Notes under the pieces: model-generated
Databases searched by the model: none
Told to the model about the DNA's origin: nothing
Seen by the model: the letters and a program-made list of their open reading frames with translations, nothing else
Assembly: GCF_006346325.1 (NCBI RefSeq)
Contig: NZ_VDYR01000002.1
Span: forward strand, 229,321-293,320
Length of the DNA stretch: 64,000 bases
Direction: 5' to 3'
Origin: Sphingomonas japonica
Lineage (GTDB): Bacteria; Pseudomonadota; Alphaproteobacteria; Sphingomonadales; Sphingomonadaceae
Translations under genes and position numbers: made by a program
In this document: positions 43,784 through 52,998 of the stretch, piece by piece
Layout: each line of letters starts with the position of its first letter
How positions within the stretch are numbered: the first letter of the stretch is position 1

Positions 43784-45216
43784 CAGTTCTGGCTGTTCCA
43801 GGCGTCGATCTGCTGTTCGAGGAAAGTCTGGGTCGATTTGTACGCGGCGACCTTGGCATCCATGCTGGCGAATTGCTGGGTCAGCCGGGTGCGCATCACC
43901 TCGGCCGCATCGCTTGCCTTCAGCTGCTGATCGACAAGCAGCGACTGCGCCTTGGTATAGCGCGCTTCGCTGGCGCCCAGTCCGAACTTGGTGCTCGTCA
44001 CCTGCGCCGAGATTGCGTTGAGCGCCGCCGACAGGCCCTTTTCGCTGGCGCCCGATGATCCGGGGGCGAACATCGCCTCGACGCTGCCGGGATGGTTGGC
44101 GAGGACCTTGGCGAGCTTGCCCGTATCGACCGACAGCGTGCCGTCGCGATTGGTCGTCACACCGATCTCGGCAAGGTTGGTCGGTGCGCCGTCGGCACCG
44201 GCGGGGATCAGTTCCGTCAGCGTCAGCGCGCGCATGCTTCGCAGCATCGTCTGCGCCGCCGGGTCGCTGCGCAGCGCACCCGAGATGCTGTTGGTCTGCT
44301 CCTTCACCATCGCCAGCAATTCGTTGTAGGTCGTCACCACGTCGGTGACGGCCTGGCGCAGATTCGCGGTCGGTGCGCTGCTGCCCAGCGCGATCATCGT
44401 GCCGGGCTGCGCGGTGACGAGGTCGATCTTGACCCCGTCGATAAGGTTGTTGATCGAATTGCTCGCGCGCTTCAGTGCGACGCCATCGACCGCCACGATC
44501 GCGTCGCGCGCCGCCGAGCCGATCGTCGTCCCCGATGCGCCGACTCCCACGGTGAGCGCCGACAGCCCCGGTGCGGAGCCGTCTTCGGTCGCGGACAGCG
44601 TGAACGCCTGCGATTCGCCGGTCGCGCCCTTGAGCACCAGCCGCGCGCCGTCGGCGTCGCTCAGGATACTGGCGGTGACGCCGGCGCCCTTGGCGTTGAT
44701 CGCGCGGGCGATGCCGTCGAGCGTCGAATTGCTGTCGTCGATGACGATGTCGATCGCCGCCGCGGATCCGGCCGCAAAGCCGGTCATCGCTCCGTCCGCC
44801 ACGGTCGCGGTGCCGAACTGCAGCGTCAGCATGCCCTTGCCCACGACCGCGGTGCGGTCGGCGATCGGCGCGGTGCTGGCCGACTGGATCGCGGCGATCT
44901 GGCGGACTTCGATGGTCGAGTTCAGCGCGCCGGCGCTGCCGCCTGCCAGCTTGGAGACCTTGACGACGGATTCGTTCGAACTGGTCGGCTGCGTCGCCAG
45001 GCTGCCGCCGCTGACCAGCGACGCCAGCGCGGATGCGAAGCCGCTGATCCCGCTCTTGAGCGTCGAAACACCCGATATCTGGGCGGCGAGCGCTTCGCTG
45101 CGCTGGGTCAGCGTCTCGTTCTTGACCGCATATTGCGCGTCGACCAGCGAGCCGACGAGTTCGGAGATGTTGATCCCCGATCCAGATCCGAGCGTTTGCG
45201 TGATTGAATCGACCAT
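43783..45216 (-). CDS. fliD: Flagellar filament cap protein FliD
   Basis: A 477-residue secreted protein forming the filament cap. The N-terminus SITQTLGSGSGINISELVGSLVDAQYAVKN is typical and followed by a coiled-coil (about 25-65); the C-terminal coiled-coil contains MDAKVAAYKSTQTFLEQQIDAWN. The central domain, about 150-400, includes GVKIDLVTAQPGTMIAL, a conserved FliD stretch. It has no cleavable signal, as expected for type III export. It is 61 bases after flhB, the largest gap within the operon. Confidence 0.93.
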   Translation of the reverse strand: MVDSITQTLGSGSGINISELVGSLVDAQYAVKNETLTQRSEALAAQISGVSTLKSGISGFASALASLVSGGSLATQPTSSNESVVKVSKLAGGSAGALNSTIEVRQIAAIQSASTAPIADRTAVVGKGMLTLQFGTATVADGAMTGFAAGSAAAIDIVIDDSNSTLDGIARAINAKGAGVTASILSDADGARLVLKGATGESQAFTLSATEDGSAPGLSALTVGVGASGTTIGSAARDAIVAVDGVALKRASNSINNLIDGVKIDLVTAQPGTMIALGSSAPTANLRQAVTDVVTTYNELLAMVKEQTNSISGALRSDPAAQTMLRSMRALTLTELIPAGADGAPTNLAEIGVTTNRDGTLSVDTGKLAKVLANHPGSVEAMFAPGSSGASEKGLSAALNAISAQVTSTKFGLGASEARYTKAQSLLVDQQLKASDAAEVMRTRLTQQFASMDAKVAAYKSTQTFLEQQIDAWNSQN

Positions 45217-45277
45217 CAGATGCTCCGGACCAGCGCTTGTCCGTCAAACGACCGCCGCGGCGAAAGGTTAAGGGGTT

Positions 45278-46405
45278 TCATGCCGGTTGCAGCTTGTTGC
45301 CATGCTCGTCGAAGCGCGCCGACGGCGGTACCGAGACCTGCGGCTGGGCCGCCTCGGCATTGAGGCCGAACACGAAGGCGAGCACCGTCGCGATCGCGAG
45401 GTAGAGGTCGTCGCGCACCTCCTGCCCCTCGCGGCTGGTATAATAGACCGCGCGGGCGAGTTGCGGATATTCGAGGATCGGCAGCGCCATGTCGCCGGCG
45501 AGTTCGCGGATGGCGAGCGCGGTCGCTCCGCGGCCTTTGGCGACCACCACGGGCACCTGGTCGCGCCCGGCTTCGTAGCGCAGCGCCACCGAGAAATGCG
45601 TCGGGTTGGTGAGCACGACATGCGCCTCGCCCAATGCCTTGCGAAAGCCGCGCTTCATCACCTCGCGCTGGCGCTGGCGGATCGCGCCCTTGGCCTCGGG
45701 CGAGCCTTCGCTTTCCTTGTGCTCGTCGCGGACTTCCTGCTTGGTCATCTTGAGCTTGTTGATGCGCCGGACGATCTGGATCGGCAGATCGATCCCCGCG
45801 ATCAACGCCATTCCGGCCGACATCGCGATCATCAGCCCGACGAACGTGCCGCCCAGTTCGCTGACCGCGCGATCGAGATCGGACGACACCAACCCTATCG
45901 ACTGGTGCGACGCCGCCATCAGCATGTACCAGCCGATGACGCCGAGCAGGATTGCCTTGAGCAGTGATTTGCCGAGCTCGATCCAGCCGGTCGGGCCGAA
46001 CATCCGTTTGAGGCCGGCGCCGGGATTGATGCGGCTCGCCTTGGGCGCGAACAGCTTGCCGTTGAAGCGCAGCGCACCCAATCCGGCCTGGCTGAGGATC
46101 GCGGCGACGAACGACAGTGCCAGCAGTCCGCCAAGCGACGGTGCGAGCCGCCATCCGGCTTCCGCCAGCGGGCGGAACGGCTGAAAATCTTCGACATCGC
46201 CGCGCCCGAACGAAAAGCTCGCAGCCATGACGGCCTTGCACGCCGAAATCAGCGCGGGACCGAGCATCACCATCCATGCGCAGCCGACCAGCACCACCAG
46301 CGCCGCGGCGAAATCGCGCGAGCGAAGGACGTCGCCTTCGTCGAGCGCCTTTTGCCTGCGCTTCGGGGTTGGGCTTTCGGTTTTTTCGCCCGATTGCTCC
46401 GCCAT
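45278..46405 (-). CDS. flhB: Flagellar export gate protein FlhB
   Basis: A 375-residue protein of the flagellar type III export gate. It has an N-terminal basic stretch EKTESPTPKRRQKALDEGDVLRSRD, four membrane helices (about 32-52, 85-108, 140-160, 180-205) and a cytoplasmic domain with the autocleavage motif NPTH (VVLTNPTHFSVALRY, about 264-267). Cleavage there switches substrate from hook to filament proteins. Its start shares one base with the fliR stop. Confidence 0.95.
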   Translation of the reverse strand: MAEQSGEKTESPTPKRRQKALDEGDVLRSRDFAAALVVLVGCAWMVMLGPALISACKAVMAASFSFGRGDVEDFQPFRPLAEAGWRLAPSLGGLLALSFVAAILSQAGLGALRFNGKLFAPKASRINPGAGLKRMFGPTGWIELGKSLLKAILLGVIGWYMLMAASHQSIGLVSSDLDRAVSELGGTFVGLMIAMSAGMALIAGIDLPIQIVRRINKLKMTKQEVRDEHKESEGSPEAKGAIRQRQREVMKRGFRKALGEAHVVLTNPTHFSVALRYEAGRDQVPVVVAKGRGATALAIRELAGDMALPILEYPQLARAVYYTSREGQEVRDDLYLAIATVLAFVFGLNAEAAQPQVSVPPSARFDEHGNKLQPA

Positions 46406-47178
46406 CAGCCGAGCACCAGGCTACGCAGCGCGGACAGCGCCTCGGCAACGATGACCAGCATATAGTCGCCCATCGCCGGCATCGCGACGAACAGCGACAC
46501 CACCCCGACCAGCAGGCTGGCGGGCAGGCCGACGGCGAACAGGTTGAGCGAGGGGGTCGAGCGCGACAGCATGCCGACCACAAGGTTGAGGCACAAAAGC
46601 AGGAACCCGACCGGCAATGCCAGCAGCAGTCCGGCCATGAACGCATAGCCACCGAAGAAGGCGATATCGCGCAGCTTCTCCGCCCCCAACCATGCCTGGC
46701 CCGGCGGCAGCAGCGTATAGCTGTCGACCACCAGTTCGACCAGGACGAGGTGCCCGTCGACCGACAGGAACAGCAGAATCATTAGTACCGACAGGAAGGT
46801 GCCGAGCGCGGGCGTGGCGGTGCCGTTCTGCGGATCCACCATCGCCGCAAAACCGATGCCCATCGACGATCCGATGACTTCGCTCGCCACGAACGGCGCG
46901 GCGAACGCGATCTGGAGGATGAAGCCGAGCGACAGCCCGACCAATGCTTCCGCCGCGATCGACAAAAAGGTCGTGAGCGCGAAGATCTCGGCGGGCGGGG
47001 TGATCGGCGCGACGTTCATCGCCAGGATGCCGATCGCCGCGGACAGCAGGATGCGCACCTGCACCGGCACGGCGACCGCGCCGAACACCGGCGCGGCGAT
47101 GAACGCTGCGCCGACCCGCACCATCGTGAAGATCAGCGTCCACAGCTGCGGCTCGATCGCGAGGCCGAACCCGAGCAT
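46405..47178 (-). CDS. fliR: Flagellar export gate protein FliR
   Basis: A 257-residue inner-membrane protein with about six helices. It begins MLGFGLAIEPQLWTLIFTMVRVGAAF, with PVFGAVAVPVQVRILLSAAIGI, both characteristic of FliR, and later FVASEVIGSSMGIGFAAMVDPQNG. FliP5-FliQ4-FliR1 form the export pore. It lies three bases after fliQ and overlaps flhB by one base. Confidence 0.94.
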   Translation of the reverse strand: MLGFGLAIEPQLWTLIFTMVRVGAAFIAAPVFGAVAVPVQVRILLSAAIGILAMNVAPITPPAEIFALTTFLSIAAEALVGLSLGFILQIAFAAPFVASEVIGSSMGIGFAAMVDPQNGTATPALGTFLSVLMILLFLSVDGHLVLVELVVDSYTLLPPGQAWLGAEKLRDIAFFGGYAFMAGLLLALPVGFLLLCLNLVVGMLSRSTPSLNLFAVGLPASLLVGVVSLFVAMPAMGDYMLVIVAEALSALRSLVLG

Positions 47179-47181
47179 CGC

Positions 47182-47451
47182 CTAGCGCACCAGATCAGGA
47201 ATGCGTTCGAAGATGCTGGTGGTGAAATCGCCGAGCAGGCCCAGGATCATGCCGCCGAAGATGACCAGGCTGACCGCGACGACGATCAGCTTGGGAACGA
47301 ACGACAGCGTCTGTTCCTGGATCGACGTCGCCGCCTGAACCATGCCGAGGATCAGGCCCGACAACAGCGCCGGCAGCAGGATCGGCGCCGATGCCAGCGC
47401 GAGGATCCACATCGCTTCGCGCGCGACGGTCAGAAAATAGCTCGAGTCCAT
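47182..47451 (-). CDS. fliQ: Flagellar export gate protein FliQ
   Basis: An 89-residue protein with two membrane helices (about 15-38 and 52-75) and the FliQ pattern of GLILGMVQAATSIQEQTLSFVPKL, with Gln and Pro residues that close the export pore. The ATG at 47451 is five bases after fliP and gives the normal length. The order fliP-Q-R-flhB is the usual one. Confidence 0.94.
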   Translation of the reverse strand: MDSSYFLTVAREAMWILALASAPILLPALLSGLILGMVQAATSIQEQTLSFVPKLIVVAVSLVIFGGMILGLLGDFTTSIFERIPDLVR

Positions 47452-47456
47452 TGCCG

Positions 47457-48263
47457 CTAACTCACGAAACTGTTGGCGAGGCTGCCCATCGTCAGTGCCC
47501 AGCCATCGACCAGCACGAACAGGAGAAGCTTGAACGGCAGCGAGATGATCGTCGGCGACAGCATCATCATGCCAAGCGCCATCAGCACCGTCGCGACGAC
47601 GAGGTCGATGACGATGAACGGCAGGAAGATCAGGAAGCCGATCTGGAACGCGGTCTTGAGTTCGCTGGTGATGAAGGCGGGCAGGAGCACCGAGAAGGGG
47701 ACGTCTGCGGGATCGGCATATGGGCCGCTCTTGGCCATCTCGGCAAACATCGTGATGTCCTTGACCCGCGTCTGCTTCATCATGAATGCGTGCAGCGGGA
47801 CGCCGGCCTGCTCGATCATCTGCGTCGCGCCGATCTGACCGGCCGAATAGGGCTGGATCGCGGTCTGGTTCATCTGGGAGATCGTCGGGGCCATCACGAA
47901 CAGGCTGAGGAACAGCGACAGCCCGATCAGCACCTGGTTCGGCGGCGTCTGTTGCAGTCCCAGCGCCTGGCGCAGCACCGACAGCACGATGATGATCCGC
48001 GTGAAGCTGGTCATCATCAGCAGCAGGCTGGGCAGGATCGTCAGCAGCCCCATGATGATGAGGACCTGCAGCGACAGGCTCAATGGCGCGTCGCCGCCGC
48101 CAAGGTCGCCCAGCGCGCGATCGACCGCGTCGCCGACGCCGGGCGCAGCGGGAGCGGCGGGCGGCGCCACGGTCTGCGCGATCGCCGGCTCGGCGATCAC
48201 CGCGATCATCAGCAGCAGTCCGCACAGCACTGCCATGCGGCGCAGGAGCAGGGAAATGGTCAC
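47457..48263 (-). CDS. fliP: Flagellar export gate protein FliP
   Basis: A 268-residue pore subunit with a cleavable signal peptide (about 1-29, ending AIAQ) and four helices. Diagnostic stretches: LTILPSLLLMMTSFTRIIIVLSVLRQALG, QTPPNQVLIGLSLFLSLFVMAPT, and AFITSELKTAFQIGFLIFLPF. The start is GTG at 48263, which shares one base with the fliO stop; an internal ATG at 48236 would cut the signal peptide. Confidence 0.94.
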   Translation of the reverse strand: MTISLLLRRMAVLCGLLLMIAVIAEPAIAQTVAPPAAPAAPGVGDAVDRALGDLGGGDAPLSLSLQVLIIMGLLTILPSLLLMMTSFTRIIIVLSVLRQALGLQQTPPNQVLIGLSLFLSLFVMAPTISQMNQTAIQPYSAGQIGATQMIEQAGVPLHAFMMKQTRVKDITMFAEMAKSGPYADPADVPFSVLLPAFITSELKTAFQIGFLIFLPFIVIDLVVATVLMALGMMMLSPTIISLPFKLLLFVLVDGWALTMGSLANSFVS

Positions 48264-48514
48264 TACTCGCCCTTGTCGATCAACGCGACGCCGCCGCGGC
48301 TGACCGATACGAGCAGCTTGCGGCCTTCGAATTCGAGTACCGCGAGCCGCGTGCCGGGCGAGATCATCATCGTCTCGCGCACCTTGAGCATCTTTTCGCC
48401 CTGGTTGCCGGGCATCCGCGTCTCGAGCTTGCGCCACAGGTAGAGGCACCCGATCAGCAGCCCGCAGACCAGCGGGAGCAGGATCACCAGTTTCAGGATA
48501 TACGACCACATCAT
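48263..48514 (-). CDS. fliO: Flagellar assembly protein FliO
   Basis: A short, 83-residue FliO with one membrane helix (about 5-24) and a small cytoplasmic domain (VRETMMISPGTRLAVLEFEGRKLLVSV). FliO helps FliP form the pore and is then dispensable. FliO is poorly conserved; the call relies on the helix, the ISPGTRLAVLEFEG motif and its place between fliN and fliP. An alternative ATG is at 48511. The start shares one base with the fliN stop. Confidence 0.87.
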   Translation of the reverse strand: MMWSYILKLVILLPLVCGLLIGCLYLWRKLETRMPGNQGEKMLKVRETMMISPGTRLAVLEFEGRKLLVSVSRGGVALIDKGE

Positions 48515-48810
48515 CAGCGGGCGACGCGCTTTTCCGGGCTGACCAGCTCGGTCATGCGCACGCCGAAGCGCTCGCCGACGGTGACGACTTCGCCGCGGCC
48601 GATCAGCGTGCCGTTGACGAACACGTCGAGCAGTTCGTTCGAATGGCGGTCGAGCTCGATCACGCTCGATTCGCCGAGCGCGAGCAGTTCGCGCAAGGTG
48701 AGCGAGGTCGAGCCGATCTCCACGGTCAGCTTGACGTCGACGTCCTGGAGCAGGCGGAAATTGGCGGCCACTGCCCCGTCCACCGGGAAACCGCCGGTCA
48801 TGTCGTTCAT
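48514..48810 (-). CDS. fliN: Flagellar C-ring protein FliN
   Basis: A 98-residue protein consisting almost only of the SpoA/FliN domain: LLQDVDVKLTVEIGSTSLTLRELLALGESSVIELD and FVNGTLIGRGEVVTVGERFGVR, the usual switch-complex motif. With FliM and FliG it forms the rotor switch and helps dock FliH. The start overlaps the fliM stop by four bases (ATGA). Confidence 0.95.
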   Translation of the reverse strand: MNDMTGGFPVDGAVAANFRLLQDVDVKLTVEIGSTSLTLRELLALGESSVIELDRHSNELLDVFVNGTLIGRGEVVTVGERFGVRMTELVSPEKRVAR

Positions 48811-49757
48811 TGGAAGTCCTCTTCGTCGAGACGTTCGAGCTGATGGATGCGGATCGCGGCCTTGCCGTTCGACGTGCCGACGACGCCGGTACCGAGCCGA
48901 TTGGCAGCGACCATGATCGGCACGAATTGGCCGAAACTGATCGGAATGACGTCGCCTTCGGTGAGTTCGAGCAGGCGGCCGAGCGAGATGGTTGGTTCGG
49001 CGAGAACCGACCGGACCTCGAAGCGCACGCCCATCGCGGCGCGGGTCAGGCCGTTCTGCCATTTCGGTTCGGGATCGGCCGACCGGCCATGGACCTTGGC
49101 GTTGATCGACGGGCCGTGCGGCTTCAGTCCCGCGACCGGATAGACAATGTCGAGGAACACCGGCTTGACGCCTTCGGGCGCAATGCCGAAACGGCTGACG
49201 ATCATCGCGTCGTCGCCGTCGAGATCGGCGAGCATGGACGCGTTCAGTTCGACATTGCCGACCGCGAATTCGATCCGGGAGACCGGTTCCCAGGCGTTGC
49301 GCAGCGGGCCGGTGATCTGGCCCGCGATACGCTTGACCATGGTTTCGGCCGCCGGAGAGAATTCGCCAGGCAGCGGGTGTGGAGCATCGCCGGTGCCGCC
49401 GAAGAACAGGTCGAGCGCCTCCAGCGCGAACTTGCCGTCGATCACCATGAGCGCCGCGCCATTGCCGGGCACCATCGTCATCGGCACCCAGCCGGTCAGT
49501 CCCGGCTCACGCTCGGCGACATAATCGGCGAAGCGCTGCACCACGATCGGCTCGACCCAGCTGCGCACGCCCTTGCGCAGCATCGGCTCGAACACGCCGC
49601 GCAAGCTGCGTGCGAGCCGGGTCGAGAGGTGCTGGAGCGTGTGCAGGTCGCCGAACGGATTCAGGTTCGCCGCGCCCAGCGTGGAGACATGCTCCGCGCT
49701 GGTGCGCTGGCGCGAACGCCGGTCGGCCGATGCCGTGGTTGCGGTGCTGTTAACCAT
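48807..49757 (-). CDS. fliM: Flagellar motor switch protein FliM
   Basis: A 316-residue C-ring protein. The middle CheC-like domain contains LARSLRGVFEPML, MVPGNGAALMVIDGKFALEALDLFFGG and the C-terminal SpoA domain GRLLELTEGDVIPI. A clear N-terminal CheY-binding EIDAL-type motif is not seen in the first 30 residues, which are Ala/Ser/Thr-rich, so CheY binding may differ. The gene is six bases after fliL. Confidence 0.92.
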   Translation of the reverse strand: MVNSTATTASADRRSRQRTSAEHVSTLGAANLNPFGDLHTLQHLSTRLARSLRGVFEPMLRKGVRSWVEPIVVQRFADYVAEREPGLTGWVPMTMVPGNGAALMVIDGKFALEALDLFFGGTGDAPHPLPGEFSPAAETMVKRIAGQITGPLRNAWEPVSRIEFAVGNVELNASMLADLDGDDAMIVSRFGIAPEGVKPVFLDIVYPVAGLKPHGPSINAKVHGRSADPEPKWQNGLTRAAMGVRFEVRSVLAEPTISLGRLLELTEGDVIPISFGQFVPIMVAANRLGTGVVGTSNGKAAIRIHQLERLDEEDFQ

Positions 49758-49763
49758 GCACCG

Positions 49764-50378
49764 TCACTGAACAACAAAATTGGTAAAGTAGACGTTACCG
49801 ACGCCGCCGAAACCTTCCTTTTCCTTCAGCGTCGCGTTGATGGCGGCGGCAAGGCGCTTCTGCAGTGCGGTCTTGCCCTGGGTGGTGAAGACGGCTTCCT
49901 CGTCGGTCTCGCCGAGCGCCATCAGCACAGCCGAACGCACGGCAATCTCGTGCGTCTTGATGTTTTCGATGACGCGATCGTCATAAGGCGTTGACACCGC
50001 GATGCCGACCTGGACGAAATGGACGCTGTCGAGGAGGTTCGAGGTGAACTCCTTTTCCATCGCGTAATAGTTCGACGCATATTTGTCGCCGCCCGAACCC
50101 TTGGGGGTGGGCATGCCCTCCGCCTTGGCGGCTGCGCCTTCCTCGCCGCCCGATTCGCCTTCGGGCGCGGCGGCGCGCTTCTCTTCGTCCTTGGGGACGA
50201 GGCGCGGGGTGTCGGCCTCGGCCTCGGCATGATCGCCGCCGCCAAGGTTGCCGCTGGCATAAAGGCCGCCGGCGACCCCGCCGCCGAGCAACGCGATCGC
50301 GCCGACGCCGATCAACAGGAATTTCATCAGCTTGCCCTTTTTCTTGGCGGGCGCGGCAGTTTCGGGCGTGTCACTCAT
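49764..50378 (-). CDS. fliL: Flagellar basal body-associated protein FliL
   Basis: A 204-residue single-pass inner-membrane protein. A Lys-rich cytoplasmic start (APAKKKGKLMKF), one helix (about 18-40), an Ala/Glu-rich linker and a periplasmic stomatin-like domain (YYAMEKEFTSNLLDSVHFVQVGIAVSTPYDDRV; C-terminus GGVGNVYFTNFVVQ). FliL supports stator function. The ATG at 50378 is chosen because AAGGAA lies six bases upstream; an in-frame ATG at 50396 would overlap fliK. Confidence 0.92.
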   Translation of the reverse strand: MSDTPETAAPAKKKGKLMKFLLIGVGAIALLGGGVAGGLYASGNLGGGDHAEAEADTPRLVPKDEEKRAAAPEGESGGEEGAAAKAEGMPTPKGSGGDKYASNYYAMEKEFTSNLLDSVHFVQVGIAVSTPYDDRVIENIKTHEIAVRSAVLMALGETDEEAVFTTQGKTALQKRLAAAINATLKEKEGFGGVGNVYFTNFVVQ

Positions 50379-50392
50379 CTTGGGTTCCTTCG

Positions 50393-52522
50393 TCATGCTA
50401 GGCGGTCGGTCGGCTCGGCCGCGTCATCGGCGGCCGGGGTGGCGGGAGCGGGCGTGCGATTGGCTTGGCCCTGCGGTTCGGGTTGGCGCTGGTGCTGCGC
50501 GTTCGATTGCGCGGCGTTGCCGCCCAAATCGACTTGGGTCTGGCCAAGCCGCAGCCCGCGCGCGTCTGCGATCTCGGCCAGCCGCGGCACGGCGTCGGCG
50601 AGCAGCGTGCGCGTCGCCGCGGTCTCGGCCGTGAAACGCAGGTTGGTGGTGTCGCCATCGCGTTCGATCGCGATCTCGACGCTGCCGAGCTGGTCGGGAT
50701 TGAGCCGCACGCGCGTCTCGCGGCGTTCGATGCCGACAGCGGCGGTCAGCATCTCGATCCGGTCGATCATGTCGCCCATCCAATCGGCGCGGCTGGTGTC
50801 GAGCGTGGCGGCGGCGGCGGGTGCAATGATCGAGGATGTGGTCGACGAAGACGACAGATCGATTCCGGCGATCATCGCCAGTTCGGCAACGCTTCCGCGT
50901 GGAGCGGGTTTGTGGCGAACGGTTTCGACCGCGGCGAACACGGCGCTGGCAAAAGCCTGGCCGGCGGGAACGGCGACCGGTTCGGTGCGCGGCATTGAAG
51001 CGGGTGCCGGAAGGGCACTTGGAGCATCGACAGCAGCATCGCCGCGTACCGTCACAGGTGTCCGGACCAACTCCGCACCATCGAGCGGAGTCGGTGGTAC
51101 GGCCTGGATCGGCGATGCGGGGACGGCGACCGAAGATGCCGGCGGGGGGACTGGAGCGGATGGTGCAGCCTCAACTGGCGCTGCTGTGGCCATCGTCGCA
51201 AGTCGAGTTGGATGCCCGGAAGCAGCCTGGAAAATGGATCGAGGTCGAATTGCAGCTATGCTGCTTTCGATGGCTTGAAGCGCCACATGCTGCGATGTCC
51301 GGCGGGGGCCGGATGCGCGGCCATCGGCGGCTAAGGAATCGGGGTGCGCGATAGAATGGATATCGGGCAACGCTGCTGGCCGTGGCGCGTGGTTGGCCGA
51401 CATCGACGGCAGTTGTGCCGGAGTTGGCAGCAGCGATGCGTCAAGCGCCGCAGTCCGGCCGATGCTAGTCGTCCCGCGTTTTAGCGAAGCGGTTGGAGGT
51501 GCTTGCGCCAGAGGGGGCTCGGGCTGCGACCGAACAGCGCCGTCCGTCGCCACCCTAGATTTCCGATCTGCCGTTGCTGGCGAACCAGCGGTTTCGCCCG
51601 GTGCCGTGTAGCGGGTCGAAGCGGTCGCTTCCCGCGCTTCCGGAACGGACGCCTGCGCGCCCGGAAGGGTTTCGGCACCGGCGACAATCGCCGCATCGGC
51701 GGCCGAGCTTCGCATGTTCCCCACCTCGGCAAACGTCGGGGCCAGCCTTGGGAGCGGTGCATCGTCGATCCCGAGCGCGGGCGTGCGGATTGCGGCCGCT
51801 GCGGGAGTAACGGGCACATCCGGCGCAGCGGGCTGGGGCAGACCCTGCAACGCGATTTCGGGCGGAAGACCAAGCGGCGCGGTCGCGGTGCGATCGTCGG
51901 TCTCGACATCGGCGCCCGGATCGGCGTCTGGCGTGTCCGGATCCGCATCGACCTCGGAAGCGGGGGGCGCGATGGTCTCGGGCAGAGCTCTGACGGGTTG
52001 GACAATCTCGGGCGGCGGAAAGGACCGGTCGAGGCTGTTTGCAGGCAAATCTTTGGCCGTGGCTGCGGACTCGCCGGCCCCGGGCGCGGCGCCTTCATCG
52101 TTCGGCAGCTTGATCACATCGCTTTGCGGGTCCGGTGCGACCGTCCCTCGAATGATTCCGGTAATGCGCAACGCGAGCGCGATCGGAGCGGGGGATACGG
52201 TATGGGGCTGGCTTGTACCGTCGTGGCCTGGATGCGCCGCTGGATGCGGGCTGTCTTCGGCCAGAGCGGGCGGCACAAGGTCTAGCGCTTCATCATCGGC
52301 GATCAGGCGGGCGGCCGTCGGCGCAACCTCGGCGCTTGTCGTCGGCGCATCCGGCAATGGCTTGCCGGTTTCGGCAAGCGGCTGCCGTGCGTTCGCGGGA
52401 GCTGCACCCGGCAGCAATACCCCTGCCAGCAGCAGCGAGAAGTCGGGCGCGCCGGCGAAGCCCGCGGGCGCGCGGATCGCGCCTGGTGCGACACTCGACA
52501 GCAACGCCGTGATCTCGGTCAT
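50393..52522 (-). CDS. fliK: Flagellar hook-length control protein FliK
   Basis: A 709-residue protein with a very long Ala/Pro-rich, poorly ordered first part (about 1-560) and a conserved C-terminal domain (about 590-680): IDRIEMLTAAVGIERRETRVRLNPDQLGSVEIAIERDG and RFTAETAATRTLLADAVPRLAEIA, the substrate-switching domain of FliK. It measures hook length and signals FlhB. Longer than the 405 residues of the Salmonella protein; alphaproteobacterial versions are often large. A C-terminal low-complexity Gln/Pro tail follows. Confidence 0.9.
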   Translation of the reverse strand: MTEITALLSSVAPGAIRAPAGFAGAPDFSLLLAGVLLPGAAPANARQPLAETGKPLPDAPTTSAEVAPTAARLIADDEALDLVPPALAEDSPHPAAHPGHDGTSQPHTVSPAPIALALRITGIIRGTVAPDPQSDVIKLPNDEGAAPGAGESAATAKDLPANSLDRSFPPPEIVQPVRALPETIAPPASEVDADPDTPDADPGADVETDDRTATAPLGLPPEIALQGLPQPAAPDVPVTPAAAAIRTPALGIDDAPLPRLAPTFAEVGNMRSSAADAAIVAGAETLPGAQASVPEAREATASTRYTAPGETAGSPATADRKSRVATDGAVRSQPEPPLAQAPPTASLKRGTTSIGRTAALDASLLPTPAQLPSMSANHAPRPAALPDIHSIAHPDSLAADGRASGPRRTSQHVALQAIESSIAAIRPRSIFQAASGHPTRLATMATAAPVEAAPSAPVPPPASSVAVPASPIQAVPPTPLDGAELVRTPVTVRGDAAVDAPSALPAPASMPRTEPVAVPAGQAFASAVFAAVETVRHKPAPRGSVAELAMIAGIDLSSSSTTSSIIAPAAAATLDTSRADWMGDMIDRIEMLTAAVGIERRETRVRLNPDQLGSVEIAIERDGDTTNLRFTAETAATRTLLADAVPRLAEIADARGLRLGQTQVDLGGNAAQSNAQHQRQPEPQGQANRTPAPATPAADDAAEPTDRLA

Positions 52523-52555
52523 TCGGTAATCCCCGCTTCGATACCCGCATGGGGT

Positions 52556-52984
52556 TCAGCAAGGATCGTGCCGGTTCCGGCTGGATGTCGGCGGCAGGGC
52601 CTCCATCGCGCGCAACGCCTTGAGCGCGGCGTCGGTATTGGCGCGCGCGATCAACTTTTCGACCGCCGACTGGTCGCGCCTGGCATCGATCGTGCGCTCG
52701 CGCGCCTCGACCAGCCCGCTTTCGGCGGCGGCGACGCGCTGCTCGGCGGCGGCGGCGGTCTGGTGGAGGCGGTCGCGATAATGCGCGGCGGCGATCAGCG
52801 AGGTCGCGAAGTCGGATTCTGGACGCGGGGCCACGTCGGCGGCCAGTTGCGCAATGCGGTGTTTCAGCGCGGTCTCGCTGGCGACCCGTTCATGCGCCTG
52901 CATTTCGGACGCCCGCACCATCCCCAGCTGGAGCGTGCGCACGCGCAGCAGGCGGTCGAGTTTCTTGGCGGAGCGCTCAGCCAT
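52556..52984 (-). CDS. fliJ: Flagellar export chaperone FliJ
   Basis: A 142-residue, almost wholly helical coiled-coil protein with many Arg and Ala residues (for example DRLLRVRTLQLGMVRASEMQ and AAAEQRVAAAESGLVEAR). FliJ proteins stimulate the FliI ATPase and help export. Identity is mainly from length, coiled-coil character and its place between fliI and fliK. It starts 14 bases after the fliI stop. Confidence 0.83.
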   Translation of the reverse strand: MAERSAKKLDRLLRVRTLQLGMVRASEMQAHERVASETALKHRIAQLAADVAPRPESDFATSLIAAAHYRDRLHQTAAAAEQRVAAAESGLVEARERTIDARRDQSAVEKLIARANTDAALKALRAMEALPPTSSRNRHDPC

Positions 52985-52998
52985 TGGTCTTGGACCAA